DNA of 64,000 nt, taken from positions 139,001 to 203,000 of the forward strand of contig SMSO01000033.1 in assembly GCA_004764695.1 (NCBI GenBank), read 5' to 3'. The DNA comes from Schizochytrium sp. TIO01 (taxonomy: Eukaryota > Sar > Bigyra > Thraustochytrida > Thraustochytriidae). Shown here piece after piece: positions 21,801 through 31,782 of this stretch. Each line of letters begins with the position of its first letter. Position 1 is the stretch's first letter. Under the pieces are notes generated by a model. It was not told the origin of the DNA, did not search any database, and worked only from the letters and a program-made list of their open reading frames with translations. Made by a program: the position numbers and the translations under genes.

Positions 21801-21967
21801 TTGTCGTTGTTCACCACCGTTACAGCCGGCATCGCGTAGTCTACACTCGGCATGCTCATCACGAACAGGTGCACCATAATAACGCAACCTGCCACCATCA
21901 GCACCATCATGCCCATCGGCATGCGTCTGCGATGGTCATTCCCATGCAAAGACCTTGAAGAAGACAT
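18881..21967 (-). CDS. Type II membrane protein with propeller-like lumenal region and Asp/Asn beta-hydroxylase domain
   Basis: The 1028-residue product starts with a short basic segment and one transmembrane helix (about 17-40), giving a type II topology with a lumenal C-terminus. A Ser/Pro/Lys-rich stalk (to about 220) is followed by beta-strand repeats (about 225-560) suggestive of a PQQ/WD-like propeller. About 690-860 matches the aspartyl/asparaginyl beta-hydroxylase fold: RYMMLKAGEEVVRHTDD (His736), RFRVHIPV, then YLFDNGGVHWVNN (His811) and NRTHLIFD. In AspH-type enzymes the iron is held by two His, and 2-oxoglutarate by a following Arg. The family hydroxylates Asp/Asn in secretory-pathway proteins; the substrate here is unknown. 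A Gly/Arg-rich insertion (about 743-765) follows the first His. A roughly 150-residue C-terminal region has no identified domain. Many Cys-poor lumenal strands make other calls less likely. Confidence 0.83.
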   Translation of the reverse strand: MSSSRSLHGNDHRRRMPMGMMVLMVAGCVIMVHLFVMSMPSVDYAMPAVTVVNNDNFLHQEEKIRNEKKDELKKANIKLQEQDNLPFDYQNEVSSQRSNAIKREKSSLENDLLLLGHHKRHDSVREQMQETAVQEHEDAPAFRESILSSSTASTSKHSSKSRKSSSSSSSVVSASDDDEDMETPQLSPTKRPTVPVPAPTKPVPSPTKPVIVKESILEPPQPKITAVSSSAKLGGPVLLLSSHQRLVLYDVDNDLWSFVDEGHGIYYGLLPGSSAGMVRVSRTVSVGSTPDAVMEIDLQGPTGKGYVKSSDVHSRYMHDAVMTKDRASVLVADVAGTVHELTLPELVPHKTLPVFTRAEHINTLAPTDHGTAWVVLHNIGYSKFVELDLATGFRLCTIENVGKQVHGFVMVDNGQSVISLSSKDAALIKIDMPKNCNGQMTVQASKTVIWQHTAISTAKPKFLKGLIVVDRIAYFGMSDFMSSREARGEVETSLIAVNIDTGKQLWERSGLGTKGIINIIGAPYVAVDSTWRELKRSEFTNVALDLTKRTWVKRTPQTTATEELQSMTPLNTGHEYDDLMSAQQKATQMSEESSPAAAVSSPSLTDSMLGEDSQCMAETLATVADAKIKGYAYGLTQSDEAFIRLPIKFDVEALKKDLALLENKYGYTFRADVNNYFILLVTLNGELEQGRIGPFTPVPDRLSLVPYTRKAMDALGAVVGRSRYMMLKAGEEVVRHTDDVRFIARGGARPNQRGAKGGGARSTQYSNGYWGRRFRVHIPVITHKDVKFGSGDSEVNMEAGYAYLFDNGGVHWVNNKSPINRTHLIFDTVGSPQLFELMSRSTIYKISGEVIEGDEPRMVPADPIFDKKIQPLTERWAGANVFSPVTKENLELFVNNEVVPRITDSTTRSAFQSMFNSFAEDWGAHCQSSSGPEEGTPTLCNTIAEKFMKQVIAKFNCENDVLRLENTSLTLLDAVEVIVRQAFFNCAPDLLESSSMDLSMKNSAPIFPVKNHPFRLPPCVPRGRAKKF

Positions 21968-23890
21968 TATAATAGTATCTTTCCTCCTCTAAAAGTGCCC
22001 CGAACACCGTCCAAAACTTTGAGTTCTTGGAGCTCTGGTGCGTCAACTCTTTAACGTCGCGAAGAGCTTTAGACGACGCTGAAGCTGCTGTTAAGGGGCC
22101 CAATACGTTGCGATGTTTAGGCTGGTCTGGCCGGCGTCAACGGCGGATGACGGCTCCTCGGTGACACGGTTTTTGGGAGGGCTGGCAGGGTGAGGCCTGC
22201 GTCGAAGAGACCGTCTGGGTATGGCGGACACTCTGGGGAGCGGTCCTCCTGGGTGCCCGGCCTCCACAGAGTCACCACCAGAACGGTTTTACCTGGCTGG
22301 TGTGGCTCTACAGAACCCCAGCGCGGCCGCTCGCGCAAAATATCGGTCGATCTCGTTTTGGTCTTGCCTGATTGATTATTATTGCCTTTCTTTTCTACCT
22401 TTTCTGTGTCAAAAAAATTGTAATTTGTGAATCCCGAAATCAAAAAATTACAAGGTACGAAACTGTGTCTTCCACGGCCGCACAGAGTAAATGAAGAAGT
22501 AGCAAGACAGTGATAGTAACGCCATGTACCCTCTTCAAACCAAAATTAGGAACGAAGAGAGGAGGTTGGAAAGGAAGATGAAAACTTTGCAGAGATCTTC
22601 TCTTACTGGCCCTCTCTAGGAGCCATCTACATGGCACTAGGACAACGCACCTGGCTCTGTTTGTGTACATACAGAAATCGAAGTAGCCGTGGAGGGGTAG
22701 AGTAACCATGGGGTCCTCATGCTACTTACTTGCTCACTGGAGGACTGCGCAACGCGGGAGCCGTTGAGGTGGCGGGACGTGTGACCGACTTTCTCCCTCC
22801 CTTCGTTGCTTTCTGTGTTGCTATTACTAGTAGGTAGCTTGCTTGGTCGCTGAGATTGCATTAAATTGACACCTTGAAACATCTACTCGTTTGGGTAGCG
22901 AGATGTCTCACCCCTGGGTTGTTTTTGATTCTCAATTGTTATTGTAGATTATGGTATGCAAGGAGTTGGATATCGTCGAAATAAGAGACGGATGAGTGGG
23001 CCGCTGGCGTAACTCATGTCCATGTGGATGCTTTGGCGAATGTTAGAAAGGTCCCTGTGATCAAGGGAATGGTCTTTTTGTTAATAGGACGGGGATCCCT
23101 GCTATGTAAGAATGCTATGAATGAGGAATTAATTGCCTTGGCGCCTCTCACGAATGTCTAGAGCATACTTGTGTTTTAACTCTTTACAAAGTCGAACATA
23201 CCTATCATCGAAACTCAATCAGTTTAAGTTGCGCTAGGCCCTGATAGGAATGGGATTTTTTTCTTTCAAAGTAATTGGTAAACTTAATGCATGGAAGAAA
23301 TCAATGCGAATTCATCTTGGTGTGCACTTTGTCACCTCGAGCTCGTCTGAGAACCAACCGGTAAAGCGACACGTTGAATTCCAAGCGCACACTTCAACAT
23401 TGGTTACGACAACACGATGACTCAGGTGAGCAAGAGTCCACACAAATATTGGTATGGTTGTTTACAAGTGATTTATATAGACAAGAGCTGAGGGGAACGA
23501 CCAAAAACTAGAGATCTGTGTACCTATTCATAGCTTCGCATACTACGTTCACTTTCTACTCCGAAAGACCTTTTGGTCAGCTAGATAGGCGCGCAGAACA
23601 GTGGCTGTGCGTGCTGTCTATCTGACTTGGCATTGTGCCTCGCGACATCTCTGAGGTGTTGCAAAGCCCGCAACTTTTAGTTGTATGCCTAGGCTTTGTT
23701 GTGTGATAGAAAGTATCTACAAGCAAGTTGCTTGTTGCTGAAGCCAGCAAACGAATCCATCACCAAGCAAAGCTCAGGGTCATCTTTAAGAATCATTCTT
23801 GCGTCTTGCGACGACAGTTCCACGTAGGAAATCTAATTGATTGCTTGTTTTGTTCTGGAGGACAAATCTGTCAAAACAAATCACTAAAAT
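21968..23890. other. Divergent spacer between the hydroxylase and kinesin genes
   Basis: No gene is supported in these 1.9 kb; the open frames near 22117-22443 and 22440-22709 have no known motifs. The ends should contain the two divergent promoters. A TAGTAGGTAGCTTGC tract lies near 22828. Confidence 0.5.
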
Positions 23891-26800
23891 ATGGCGGGCA
23901 AGGACAATGCAGCTACAGCAGGTCGTGTCTTGGTTTTTGCCAGGACGCGACCTATGCTTGAGCGTGAAGCTGGTGATCTACCCGCTGTCGAAATGGATAC
24001 TGAGACTGATAAGGTGATTGTGCGCTCAACGCCCGATGCTCTCAGTGTATTAAAGGAGACGAAGGAAGTTCAAATCGATCGCAAGGAGAAGGCATTTCAG
24101 CTCGATGGAGCCTTCCCGGAGGAATATAGTCAAAAGGATGTGTTCCAACGTGTCGGATTGCCAGTTCTTGTAGAGGTAATGAAGGGTTTTAATGGATGTA
24201 TTTTTGCCTATGGACAAACTGGATCCGGAAAAACCCACTCGTTGCTCAACAGCGAGGTAACAAACATGGAGGACGTGGGCATTCTGCCTCGTCTTGTAGC
24301 TACTTTATATGCACGTGCAGCTATGGACAAAGCAAATGTTTATCAGATTAATGCGGGTTGCTTCCAGGTCTATAACGAGCAGGTTGATGATTTATTGCAT
24401 CCGGATCACCGTCGGGGTGGTGGGCAAAATCTTTCGATCAACAAGGGAGGCGATATTCCGGACTTGACATGGACAGAGTGTGGCTCGCCTGCGTTCATGC
24501 TTGACACTTTTAAGCGAGCACGCTCAGGTCTACATTATGCAGAAACGAAAATGAATAAATCATCAAGTCGTTCGCATGCAGTATTTCAAATTCGCATTAT
24601 ACGCCGCCGCCGTGCTCAGCAAGGGTCGTCCGAGGTGCAAGGGTCAGGGGCCACCCGGATGCAAGCAACATGTGGCCAACTTTCAGTCGTTGATCTTGCT
24701 GGAAGTGAGCGTGTGAAGCGAAGCGGTGTTACTGGATCAAGCTTCAAAGAGGCTACCAACATTAATGGCAGTTTGCTTGCTCTTGGTAATGTAATCCAGG
24801 CTCTCGCAGATAAGCGAAAACATGTCCCCTTTCGCGACTCAAAGTTGACTCGTATTCTTGAAGGCTCTGTTGGTGGCAACTGTAAAACTGCGCTTCTGGT
24901 TTGCATTTCTCCTGCAGAGACTAGTACAAGCGAAACCCTTTCCACGCTTGAATTTGCGTCTCGTGCGATGTGTGTGGAGGTTAACGCAACTGTGAACGAA
25001 ACCTTTGTGGAGATTGATGCTGCTCGCCTTGCGGCGGATATGGATGAATCAAATGGAGCTAATTATGTAGATGACGACATGCTTAAGACATACAAGGAGA
25101 GCGAGACGGCATTGGCCGACGCTCGCGCCAAAATGGAAGAGCACGAGAAGCGTGCTGCAAACATGGTCAAGGAAATGGACAAATTAAGCTCGGCCCTTCA
25201 AGACAAAGAACGCAGTATTGTGGAGGCTGAGAAATTCAAGAAGCGTCAAATGTCCCAGATTGATTCGCTCAAGGAAGAGCTTGCAGAAACGGAGAAGCAG
25301 CATGCAATCGAGCTGGAAAAGTCAGAGCGGAACCAGCAAAGCCTTCAAGCTAAGGCATTGCAGGCTGAACGCGAGGTTGAATCCACAAAGGCGGCTTTAC
25401 AGCGTCTTACGCAGCGCCACACGGAAGAGCAAAAAGCAAAGCAGGCTGTTCAAGATAGACTAGCTGCTTTAGAAGCACAAATGAAAGGATCCGAGCTTGC
25501 TGCAGCACAGTCTCTTCGAGAAAGCAAAGAAGAAAACACAGAGCTGCGAGCTTCTCTTGCGCATGAAATTGAATCAAACAAGGCTGAACGTCAGGCTCTA
25601 CAGAAAGCTATTAATGAAGAGAAGCACCGTGTGGCAGAGCTTGAGTCAAACCTTGAGCAACTTTCTTCCGAGAAGCAAACACTAGAGACGAATCTCGAGG
25701 CAATGAATACAAAGGTGAACTCAATTACTGATATGTTGTCAAGCGAACAGCATAAAGTGCTGTCTTTGAGTACAGTACAGGCCGAAGCGCAAATGCTCAA
25801 GGGTGAGCTCGAAGCGTATCGAGCCAAAGAGGCAGATCTTATGCAGCGGTTGAGCAACGTGCAATCTGAACGCAATTCCTTGGATAGTAACATCGCTAGA
25901 CTTGAAGGCGATCACAATGACCTTAAGGCTCAACATGCACATGAGGTGTCGCTTCGCGAGTCCTTGGAAAAAGAGCGCGAGAACTTATCTCAGGAATTAG
26001 ACGATATGACACATAAACTTCGGGAGAATTCTCGGGCCATGCAAGAAATGCAAGACCAATATAGTTCAGAAGTGGAGTCCTTGCGCCAGTCGCATGAAGA
26101 TAACGTGACAAGAATTCGTAGGCAGAGCGTCGCTGATTCGGAGAAGCAAGCTCGTCACGCTGCGGAGGCGATGCAAGCGTTGGAGCTCCGTGCGCGCCAG
26201 GAGCACGATAAAATGCACGAGCGTCTCTCTATTGTACAAACTGACATGTCAGCGCAGGCCGATGCCCATGCAGATGAGGTTGCACGCCTCCATGCACAGT
26301 TCGCCAAGGAAATGGCTAATGCGTTACAGCGTGAACGCGACACGCACGCACGTGAAGTGACACAGCTCCGAGAGCAAATTGAGAAGAGCGTCGCAGATCT
26401 TGTATCGACAGAAAAGCAGCATGCTCATGAGCGTCGTGCATCAGTACAGCAAGCAAAAATCGAACTTTTGCATGCACAGGTTGCCAACCATGCTGCTCGT
26501 CGCGCTGTAGAAAAGCACATGGATCGTCTACGTCAAAAATACGCGCAGCTTCATGCGCGATTTCAGGCTCGCGAGTCCCGCACAGAGGACTTGCAACGTA
26601 TTGCTGACCAGCAGCGCGAGCTAAATGAGATGAAGCGAACAGTGAAGAATGCCAAACGCATCACTCAACAAAAGCAGCTTGAGCTTGAGCATGTGATGGA
26701 CAACGTGCGAATCTTCGGAACGCAATATGATGGCAAACGTCAAAACGAAAAAGTCTTACCCGGTCAAAAGGTTGGCGACCACAGCAGCTTTATGTCTCGT

Positions 26801-27076
26801 CAACGTACAGGACCACCTTCATCACACGGAACTAGAGGATCGAAACACAGTCAGTATAACCAGCAGCAACAGCCGCATAATCATTCTCGTAATACCGCAA
26901 TCCCTGGAGGGACTCGCTCTGAATCACCACAATTTCTTCAGCATAAAGAGACCTCTTTGCACCATGGAAGCTTATATGACTCCTCCTCATCGTCTTCACT
27001 TCATCAGAATGACTATGGATCACGTTCGCGGGGGTCAGTTGGCCGCCGGCCTTTGCCAACTCCTCCGGGCTTATAA
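23891..27076 (+). CDS. N-terminal-motor kinesin with long coiled coil
   Basis: This single-exon frame encodes 1061 residues. The motor domain occupies about 10-370. It has the P-loop GQTGSGKT (108-115), switch I NKSSSRSH (about 218-225), switch II DLAGSERVKRSG (about 267-278) and the FRDSKLTRILEGSVGGNCKT and STLEFASRA helices near its end. All nucleotide-contact motifs are intact, so it should be an active microtubule motor. Residues about 395-930 are nearly continuous heptad-type coiled coil rich in Glu, Lys, Gln and Ala, which suggests a dimer. The last 120 or so residues are Gln/His/Ser/Arg-rich and disordered and may bind cargo or microtubules. The layout is that of plus-end N-kinesins, but I cannot assign the subfamily securely. 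The ATG follows AAAAT and is the first in frame. Confidence 0.93.
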   Translation: MAGKDNAATAGRVLVFARTRPMLEREAGDLPAVEMDTETDKVIVRSTPDALSVLKETKEVQIDRKEKAFQLDGAFPEEYSQKDVFQRVGLPVLVEVMKGFNGCIFAYGQTGSGKTHSLLNSEVTNMEDVGILPRLVATLYARAAMDKANVYQINAGCFQVYNEQVDDLLHPDHRRGGGQNLSINKGGDIPDLTWTECGSPAFMLDTFKRARSGLHYAETKMNKSSSRSHAVFQIRIIRRRRAQQGSSEVQGSGATRMQATCGQLSVVDLAGSERVKRSGVTGSSFKEATNINGSLLALGNVIQALADKRKHVPFRDSKLTRILEGSVGGNCKTALLVCISPAETSTSETLSTLEFASRAMCVEVNATVNETFVEIDAARLAADMDESNGANYVDDDMLKTYKESETALADARAKMEEHEKRAANMVKEMDKLSSALQDKERSIVEAEKFKKRQMSQIDSLKEELAETEKQHAIELEKSERNQQSLQAKALQAEREVESTKAALQRLTQRHTEEQKAKQAVQDRLAALEAQMKGSELAAAQSLRESKEENTELRASLAHEIESNKAERQALQKAINEEKHRVAELESNLEQLSSEKQTLETNLEAMNTKVNSITDMLSSEQHKVLSLSTVQAEAQMLKGELEAYRAKEADLMQRLSNVQSERNSLDSNIARLEGDHNDLKAQHAHEVSLRESLEKERENLSQELDDMTHKLRENSRAMQEMQDQYSSEVESLRQSHEDNVTRIRRQSVADSEKQARHAAEAMQALELRARQEHDKMHERLSIVQTDMSAQADAHADEVARLHAQFAKEMANALQRERDTHAREVTQLREQIEKSVADLVSTEKQHAHERRASVQQAKIELLHAQVANHAARRAVEKHMDRLRQKYAQLHARFQARESRTEDLQRIADQQRELNEMKRTVKNAKRITQQKQLELEHVMDNVRIFGTQYDGKRQNEKVLPGQKVGDHSSFMSRQRTGPPSSHGTRGSKHSQYNQQQQPHNHSRNTAIPGGTRSESPQFLQHKETSLHHGSLYDSSSSSSLHQNDYGSRSRGSVGRRPLPTPPGL

Positions 27077-30000
27077 TTATAGTACGTGCATGGCATTTAT
27101 GTATTGACCTTACCGTGAACGGTTTACAGACAGTCTGACTGGATGTTGCTGTTTGATTTGTGCCTTTTTGGCTGTTCACATGCTTCATCAATGATTATCT
27201 ATGCGTGGGGACTTAGGTCCTTTTTTACTGCGAGTATTGCATTTTGGCGGGATCATCGGCGAGATGCAACTATTCTATTGATTATCAATCAAAATCAAAT
27301 TTTACTCAATTGTTCTATAATTTACGCATCTTTCCACCCTTTCGTTGAACAACTTGAACAAACAAACGCCTGCAGAGTGTGTCTGGATTTGCTAGTTACT
27401 TTATAACTCATGAACGCGCTTATTACCTACGATATCATAATGAACTCCCAGTTCGCACTTTCTGCTTCAAAAACCTCTACTAAAAAGAAAGAAGGAAAAA
27501 AAGATCGGAGGCAGTATTAGCACCTTGGAATTTAGTCGAAGAGTACCTTTTTATACAGCGATTCTCCTCCTGGTGCTCACTTTTTTCACGACAATTGTGT
27601 AACGAGGTTCGAGTGACAGGATGGCTATATTTGGTTCGCCACTTCGTATGAGACTATGGCGCGAGTGATCACGCTGGTCAACGCTCAGGAACGTACACAC
27701 ACTAGCACCTAGCTTTCAACCTCCTCTGACCGACCTGCAATCTAATTCATTGGACAGGGATTCAATCGCAGCAATAAACATTCATCAAGTAGTGCCACTA
27801 GCACTTGAGTCAGAAGATGTCAGTTATCAATCCGAAGCACGTGCAGTTATGAGAGAAGTAGTATCTCAAGCGAAAAGAACTAAATGTGCACTCCCATCAT
27901 CAGCAAACCATAGCTCTTCTTCACACGGTGCTAAACTATAGTTAGAGGGTACTCCTCCCTACTCAATCCTAACATTAATGGAATTCAGAATTTAGAAATC
28001 TTCACAAACCCTTTCGAGGACAGCGATTCTCCTGAGCGAAGATGGCATCGAGCTGTCCAAAGCGTCCTCAGGGCAGGCGGAGACTGACTGACCCAGGCCC
28101 GAGAACAATCTGTTTCCCGCCCACTGCTTTGTTGGTTCGTTGTCGTCCTCGTTGTAAATTGGGGTTGCTTCACATTAATGGTATTCAGAGCGCAGCTTCG
28201 CGCTCAGCGTGCACACATATTTCGAAGGCCTCTTAGGTACTCTCCTGCAGGGACCCGCGCCTAGTACGCAGGCCTGAAGCCGCGCGTCTTAGCTCCTGCC
28301 GCCTCTGTTTCAGAATTGATCATCCGCGCATTTCAAATGTGTTTCACTTGCAGAGCGATTGACTTAGAGTTCAAAATTCGAAATTCGAAGAAAGTTTGTT
28401 TTTAGGAATCAAGATTTATTTTAATTGTTATTTCAAATAAAGAAAGAATAAATATTATTACTTTTATCGTTTAAAATCCAAATCGTCTGTCAAAAGATGA
28501 ACTGAAAGACTCGAACCCGGAAACCTGAGCTTGGCCCTAGCTATAACTTAGCACGAGGTCGTTGGCCTCCACGAGCCAGTTTTTGCGACAGTCTCTTGAA
28601 TCCTCGGGCAGAGTCCGAATCACCCTCATTCATCAGCGCTAGATCTAGATCTAGAGGAGGAAGCAACGAAAAGAAAACCCATACACCAGGTCGTTTAACC
28701 CGCCACCCCATTTCGTTCTCTCGCTTGTGAATTGAGAGTTAGTTTAAAAATTAATCGGTAGGAGCGACGGTCGAGTTTGAGTTCCCTCGCCCGCGTGCTC
28801 TCCTTCGCTTGGCTCGTTCCTTCTCTCCTCTTGCGGCGGCCCGGTCCCGAGCCCTGTTTTGGTTTCTACATGCCGCATTGATCTTGGTGTATTCGAACAA
28901 CCAAAGTCTCCATTGCGCAGAGATTCTACTGCTTTCTCATGAACGAAATCTTGCCAACTTCTGTTGTGAGCTTAGCAGCGCGTGAATCTTGGTCTCTTCG
29001 TCTCTATCTATGATGGATGATTGAATGCAGATTGACCAGCTCAGAGCAAGCGACCGAACAGCCCGCCAGTCAGTGAGCTGAGCGCGTGCAGAATGGCCAG
29101 GTATCGCAGGATGATCGGTTGAGAAGCTGCAAAATACCAGCTGCCACGAACGCCAAGTAACCAGGCTCAAAGCGCCACCGATCGACAGTAAGTGATTGTT
29201 ATGGCTTGAGGTTTACCAGAGCTAAAGGTTTAACTAAAAATCTGTGGTTATCTCTCTAGAGAGAGAATGGTCAATCGGAAATTCTTAGCTATGGGCACTG
29301 CACAGACTTTCATAGATGGATGGCAAAACACCTCCAGTGGCTGAGAAAGTTGAAGGCCGATGCACTTCAAGTTGAAGTTTGTAAAGCATTATAGAAAACT
29401 ACAACTTGAACTTTAGAAACTCGAGGCTCAAACGAGAGGATACATCTAACTACGTAGGTATCTTGTTTGATGGGTGGACAAGGATTGATTGTGCATGAAG
29501 CATCAACATGTGTCGACTCCTCACTCATGAAAATGATGCAATGGTATGATGATAGTCGTGCAAGTCCCGAGTATCGTGGTGGTGGGTGCAGGTAGCCAGG
29601 GTTGGCATGTGTTGCCAAATCGGAAAGATCATATGATACCATCCTTCTTGAATTTAGTAAATTTAGTTGGGGTGCTAGCGTTGATGAATAGATGATTCTA
29701 TGATGATAAGAAGCTGGACTTGCGCGGTTCATGATTTAGGAAAGAAAAATGCATTGCTGATGCTCAAATTCAATCGAAATAATGGTCACCAATGTCTCAC
29801 GCGTCAGCAACTCATAGATAACATCGTAAATATGGAGCCGCAACTAGGTTATTTAGAAAGCTTGGCTTTAGAGCACTCAAGGAAGATTTGATCCTTAGTA
29901 ATTTCAATTTGGATTTTTGCCAAAAGCAAAGGTGTAGTAATTAGCTAACTAGTGCAGTGATATTGCTACGACAATGAGGAGCGTGCACGTGCGAAGCTAC

Positions 30001-31366
30001 CTTCCAAAGCACTATACCATATATTGTGTTTCAAAATTTAGTTGCTTGTTGGTTCGCTTGTCGTGTGATCTAAAATATAGTCAAATATTGATTATTACAC
30101 CGACTCGGAAACAAGCAAAGATAGTGAGTACCATACCGACTAGGCCAGTTGCTCTGAGCTACTATGCTGTACGTGCCGCGACTGATTCTCTCAGATTGAT
30201 ATGTTCATTATTCTTTCTTCTGTGGTTCGGTTGTAGTTTAGTAGGGGCCTCGCAGCGCGTGAATCCTTTCCTTCCATCATTCTACAAGTAATGCTATCGA
30301 AGATATCCGAGTTCGAGTCGTATGCCTAGCTGGAAAATACGAGTTTGTCTTTGAGGTGCTGCTTTCCAGGTCGTCGACTGCCCCGCGAGCTCCACCACCA
30401 CTCAAAGAAGCTTCGATCTGCAGTGGAGGCGCCTCTCAGGGCTCTCTTTCCCAAGCGATCATAAAGAATCCTGCCGCTGCAAACCACTTCACTTGTGTAC
30501 TACAGACTACACCGCAGGAGCAATCCTCAAGTGGGTGCACAAGGTGCACATAACATTGATCGATCGTCACTCCGCTCACTGCGTTCGAACTTGAGGCCGA
30601 AAGCTGTTAAGAAATCATGGCTCTACCTCTCCCTCTCCAGCGAGCGAGCGGTCTTCGAGGTGTCTTTTCGTCATCGTCACACACGAATTCAATTACATTT
30701 AGAGCGTGACGACGCTTCTGTTCACCTTCACTCAGGTTCCCTCTCGCTCCACTACCTAGCTGCCACACATGGTTTAAAGTAGAACTTGCCCTCCAGCCCA
30801 AAGTTCCTCTTTCAATTCTTTTTTTTCTCAATTCTTTTTTTCGATTCTTCTTTTCGAAATTCTTTTTTTCAATTCTTTATTGAGCCTCTTTGAAGGCATT
30901 AAGCAGTTAGCTAGTGCCTACCTAGCATTACCAGCGGAGCAGTTCTTCCTCAGTTCCTCAGGGCGCGTTTATTCGTAGTCGGTCGTCAGTCAGGCAGTCA
31001 GTCAGTCAGTCAGTCATTCATTCATTCATTCATTCAGGATTCGACGTTCGTTCTTTGCTAGTGTCGCTACAGAGTCCTTAAGAGCTTTCCTCGCTCAAGC
31101 TGCTCTCTAGCCTACTTCCACGGCAGTAGTGTATTCTCCCTCTTTGGGTCTTCCCTTCCCTCTTTGCGTTTCCAATTGAGCGCGTGGATTCCTTTCTTTT
31201 CAGGTAAAAGCTGTCTTTTGATAGGCGAAATACACCGTGTCTGGTATGCTAAACCGGGAACCCTTTCAAGCGGCGGTGGGAACGGAGCGAAGTTGAAGCA
31301 AACCTCTAATTGCACAGAGCCCAAGTAGAAACCCTGTAGACAAGCTCTCTCTCACACACAGACAAA
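27077..31366. other. Gene-poor 4.3-kb spacer
   Basis: No gene is supported. Short frames at 28937-29170 and 29367-29732 lack motifs. 30800-30880 has repeated T-rich TTCTTTTTTT blocks. 30994-31036 is an AGTC run passing into an ATTC run, close to the start of the Cys-rich gene. A weakly tRNA-like segment near 28500-28580 was examined and not accepted. Confidence 0.5.
30994..31036. repeat. (AGTC)n-(ATTC)n compound microsatellite
   Basis: About five AGTC units pass into about five ATTC units. The repeat lies about 330 bases upstream of the Cys-rich gene start. Similar ATTC or TTCA runs occur upstream of the KH and AAA genes. Confidence 0.9.
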
Positions 31367-31782
31367 ATGGGTCACGACGACGAACCTGGCTGCTGCTGCA
31401 AGTTCTGGTGCCCCCCGTGCACCGTCTGCTGCCATGATGGCTGCGGATGCTCTTGCTGTCTCGCCACCTTCTTGTGCTGCCTGTAAGTTTACATATGGAT
31501 TCATCAAAATAAGACGTACCCTTCACAGGATGCGTGAGATACCATGGTTTGAGGACGCCTCGCTTGGTGTCTCGGTGCGGAATGGTGTAGTCGCTAAATT
31601 CATCGCTGGCCTCACAAGCCGCAATTTCATCTGTAAGAACGTGATTCACTAACAAAATGCATATCCTGTCGATGTAAATATACCTGATTGGACAAATTGA
31701 TAAATACAGCTACACTATGTGCTGCTGGGAGCCCAAGCAAGAGCACCACGGTGCTCCGGAGATCCAGGACATGAAGCGCTAA
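31367..31782 (+). CDS. Two-exon Cys-rich microprotein (62 residues)
   Basis: Exon 1 is 31367-31482 and exon 2 is 31710-31782. The intron (31483-31709, 227 nt) has a GTAAGT donor and a TACAG acceptor and splits a Leu codon after its second base. The joined frame is 62 residues with 15 Cys (24%), arranged as CCC, CxxC-like pairs and five CC doublets between residues 9 and 44. A hydrophobic run LATFLCCL is at 32-39. The start is HDDE-acidic and the end is polar (CCWEPKQEHHGAPEIQDMKR). The ATG sits in GACAAAATGG, a good context. Such short Cys-doublet proteins recall palmitoylated membrane-associated or metal-binding peptides, but no family is recognised. Evidence for a gene is the exact splice signals, the frame kept across the intron and the similar composition of both exons. 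It is too short and too split to appear as a long open frame. Confidence 0.75.

Noticed and set aside
28490-28580. tRNA-like segment on the minus strand (GGGTTCGAGTC)
   Set aside because: The T-loop-like core is present, but the T-stem does not pair and I could not find matching acceptor arms. At best it is a decayed tRNA.
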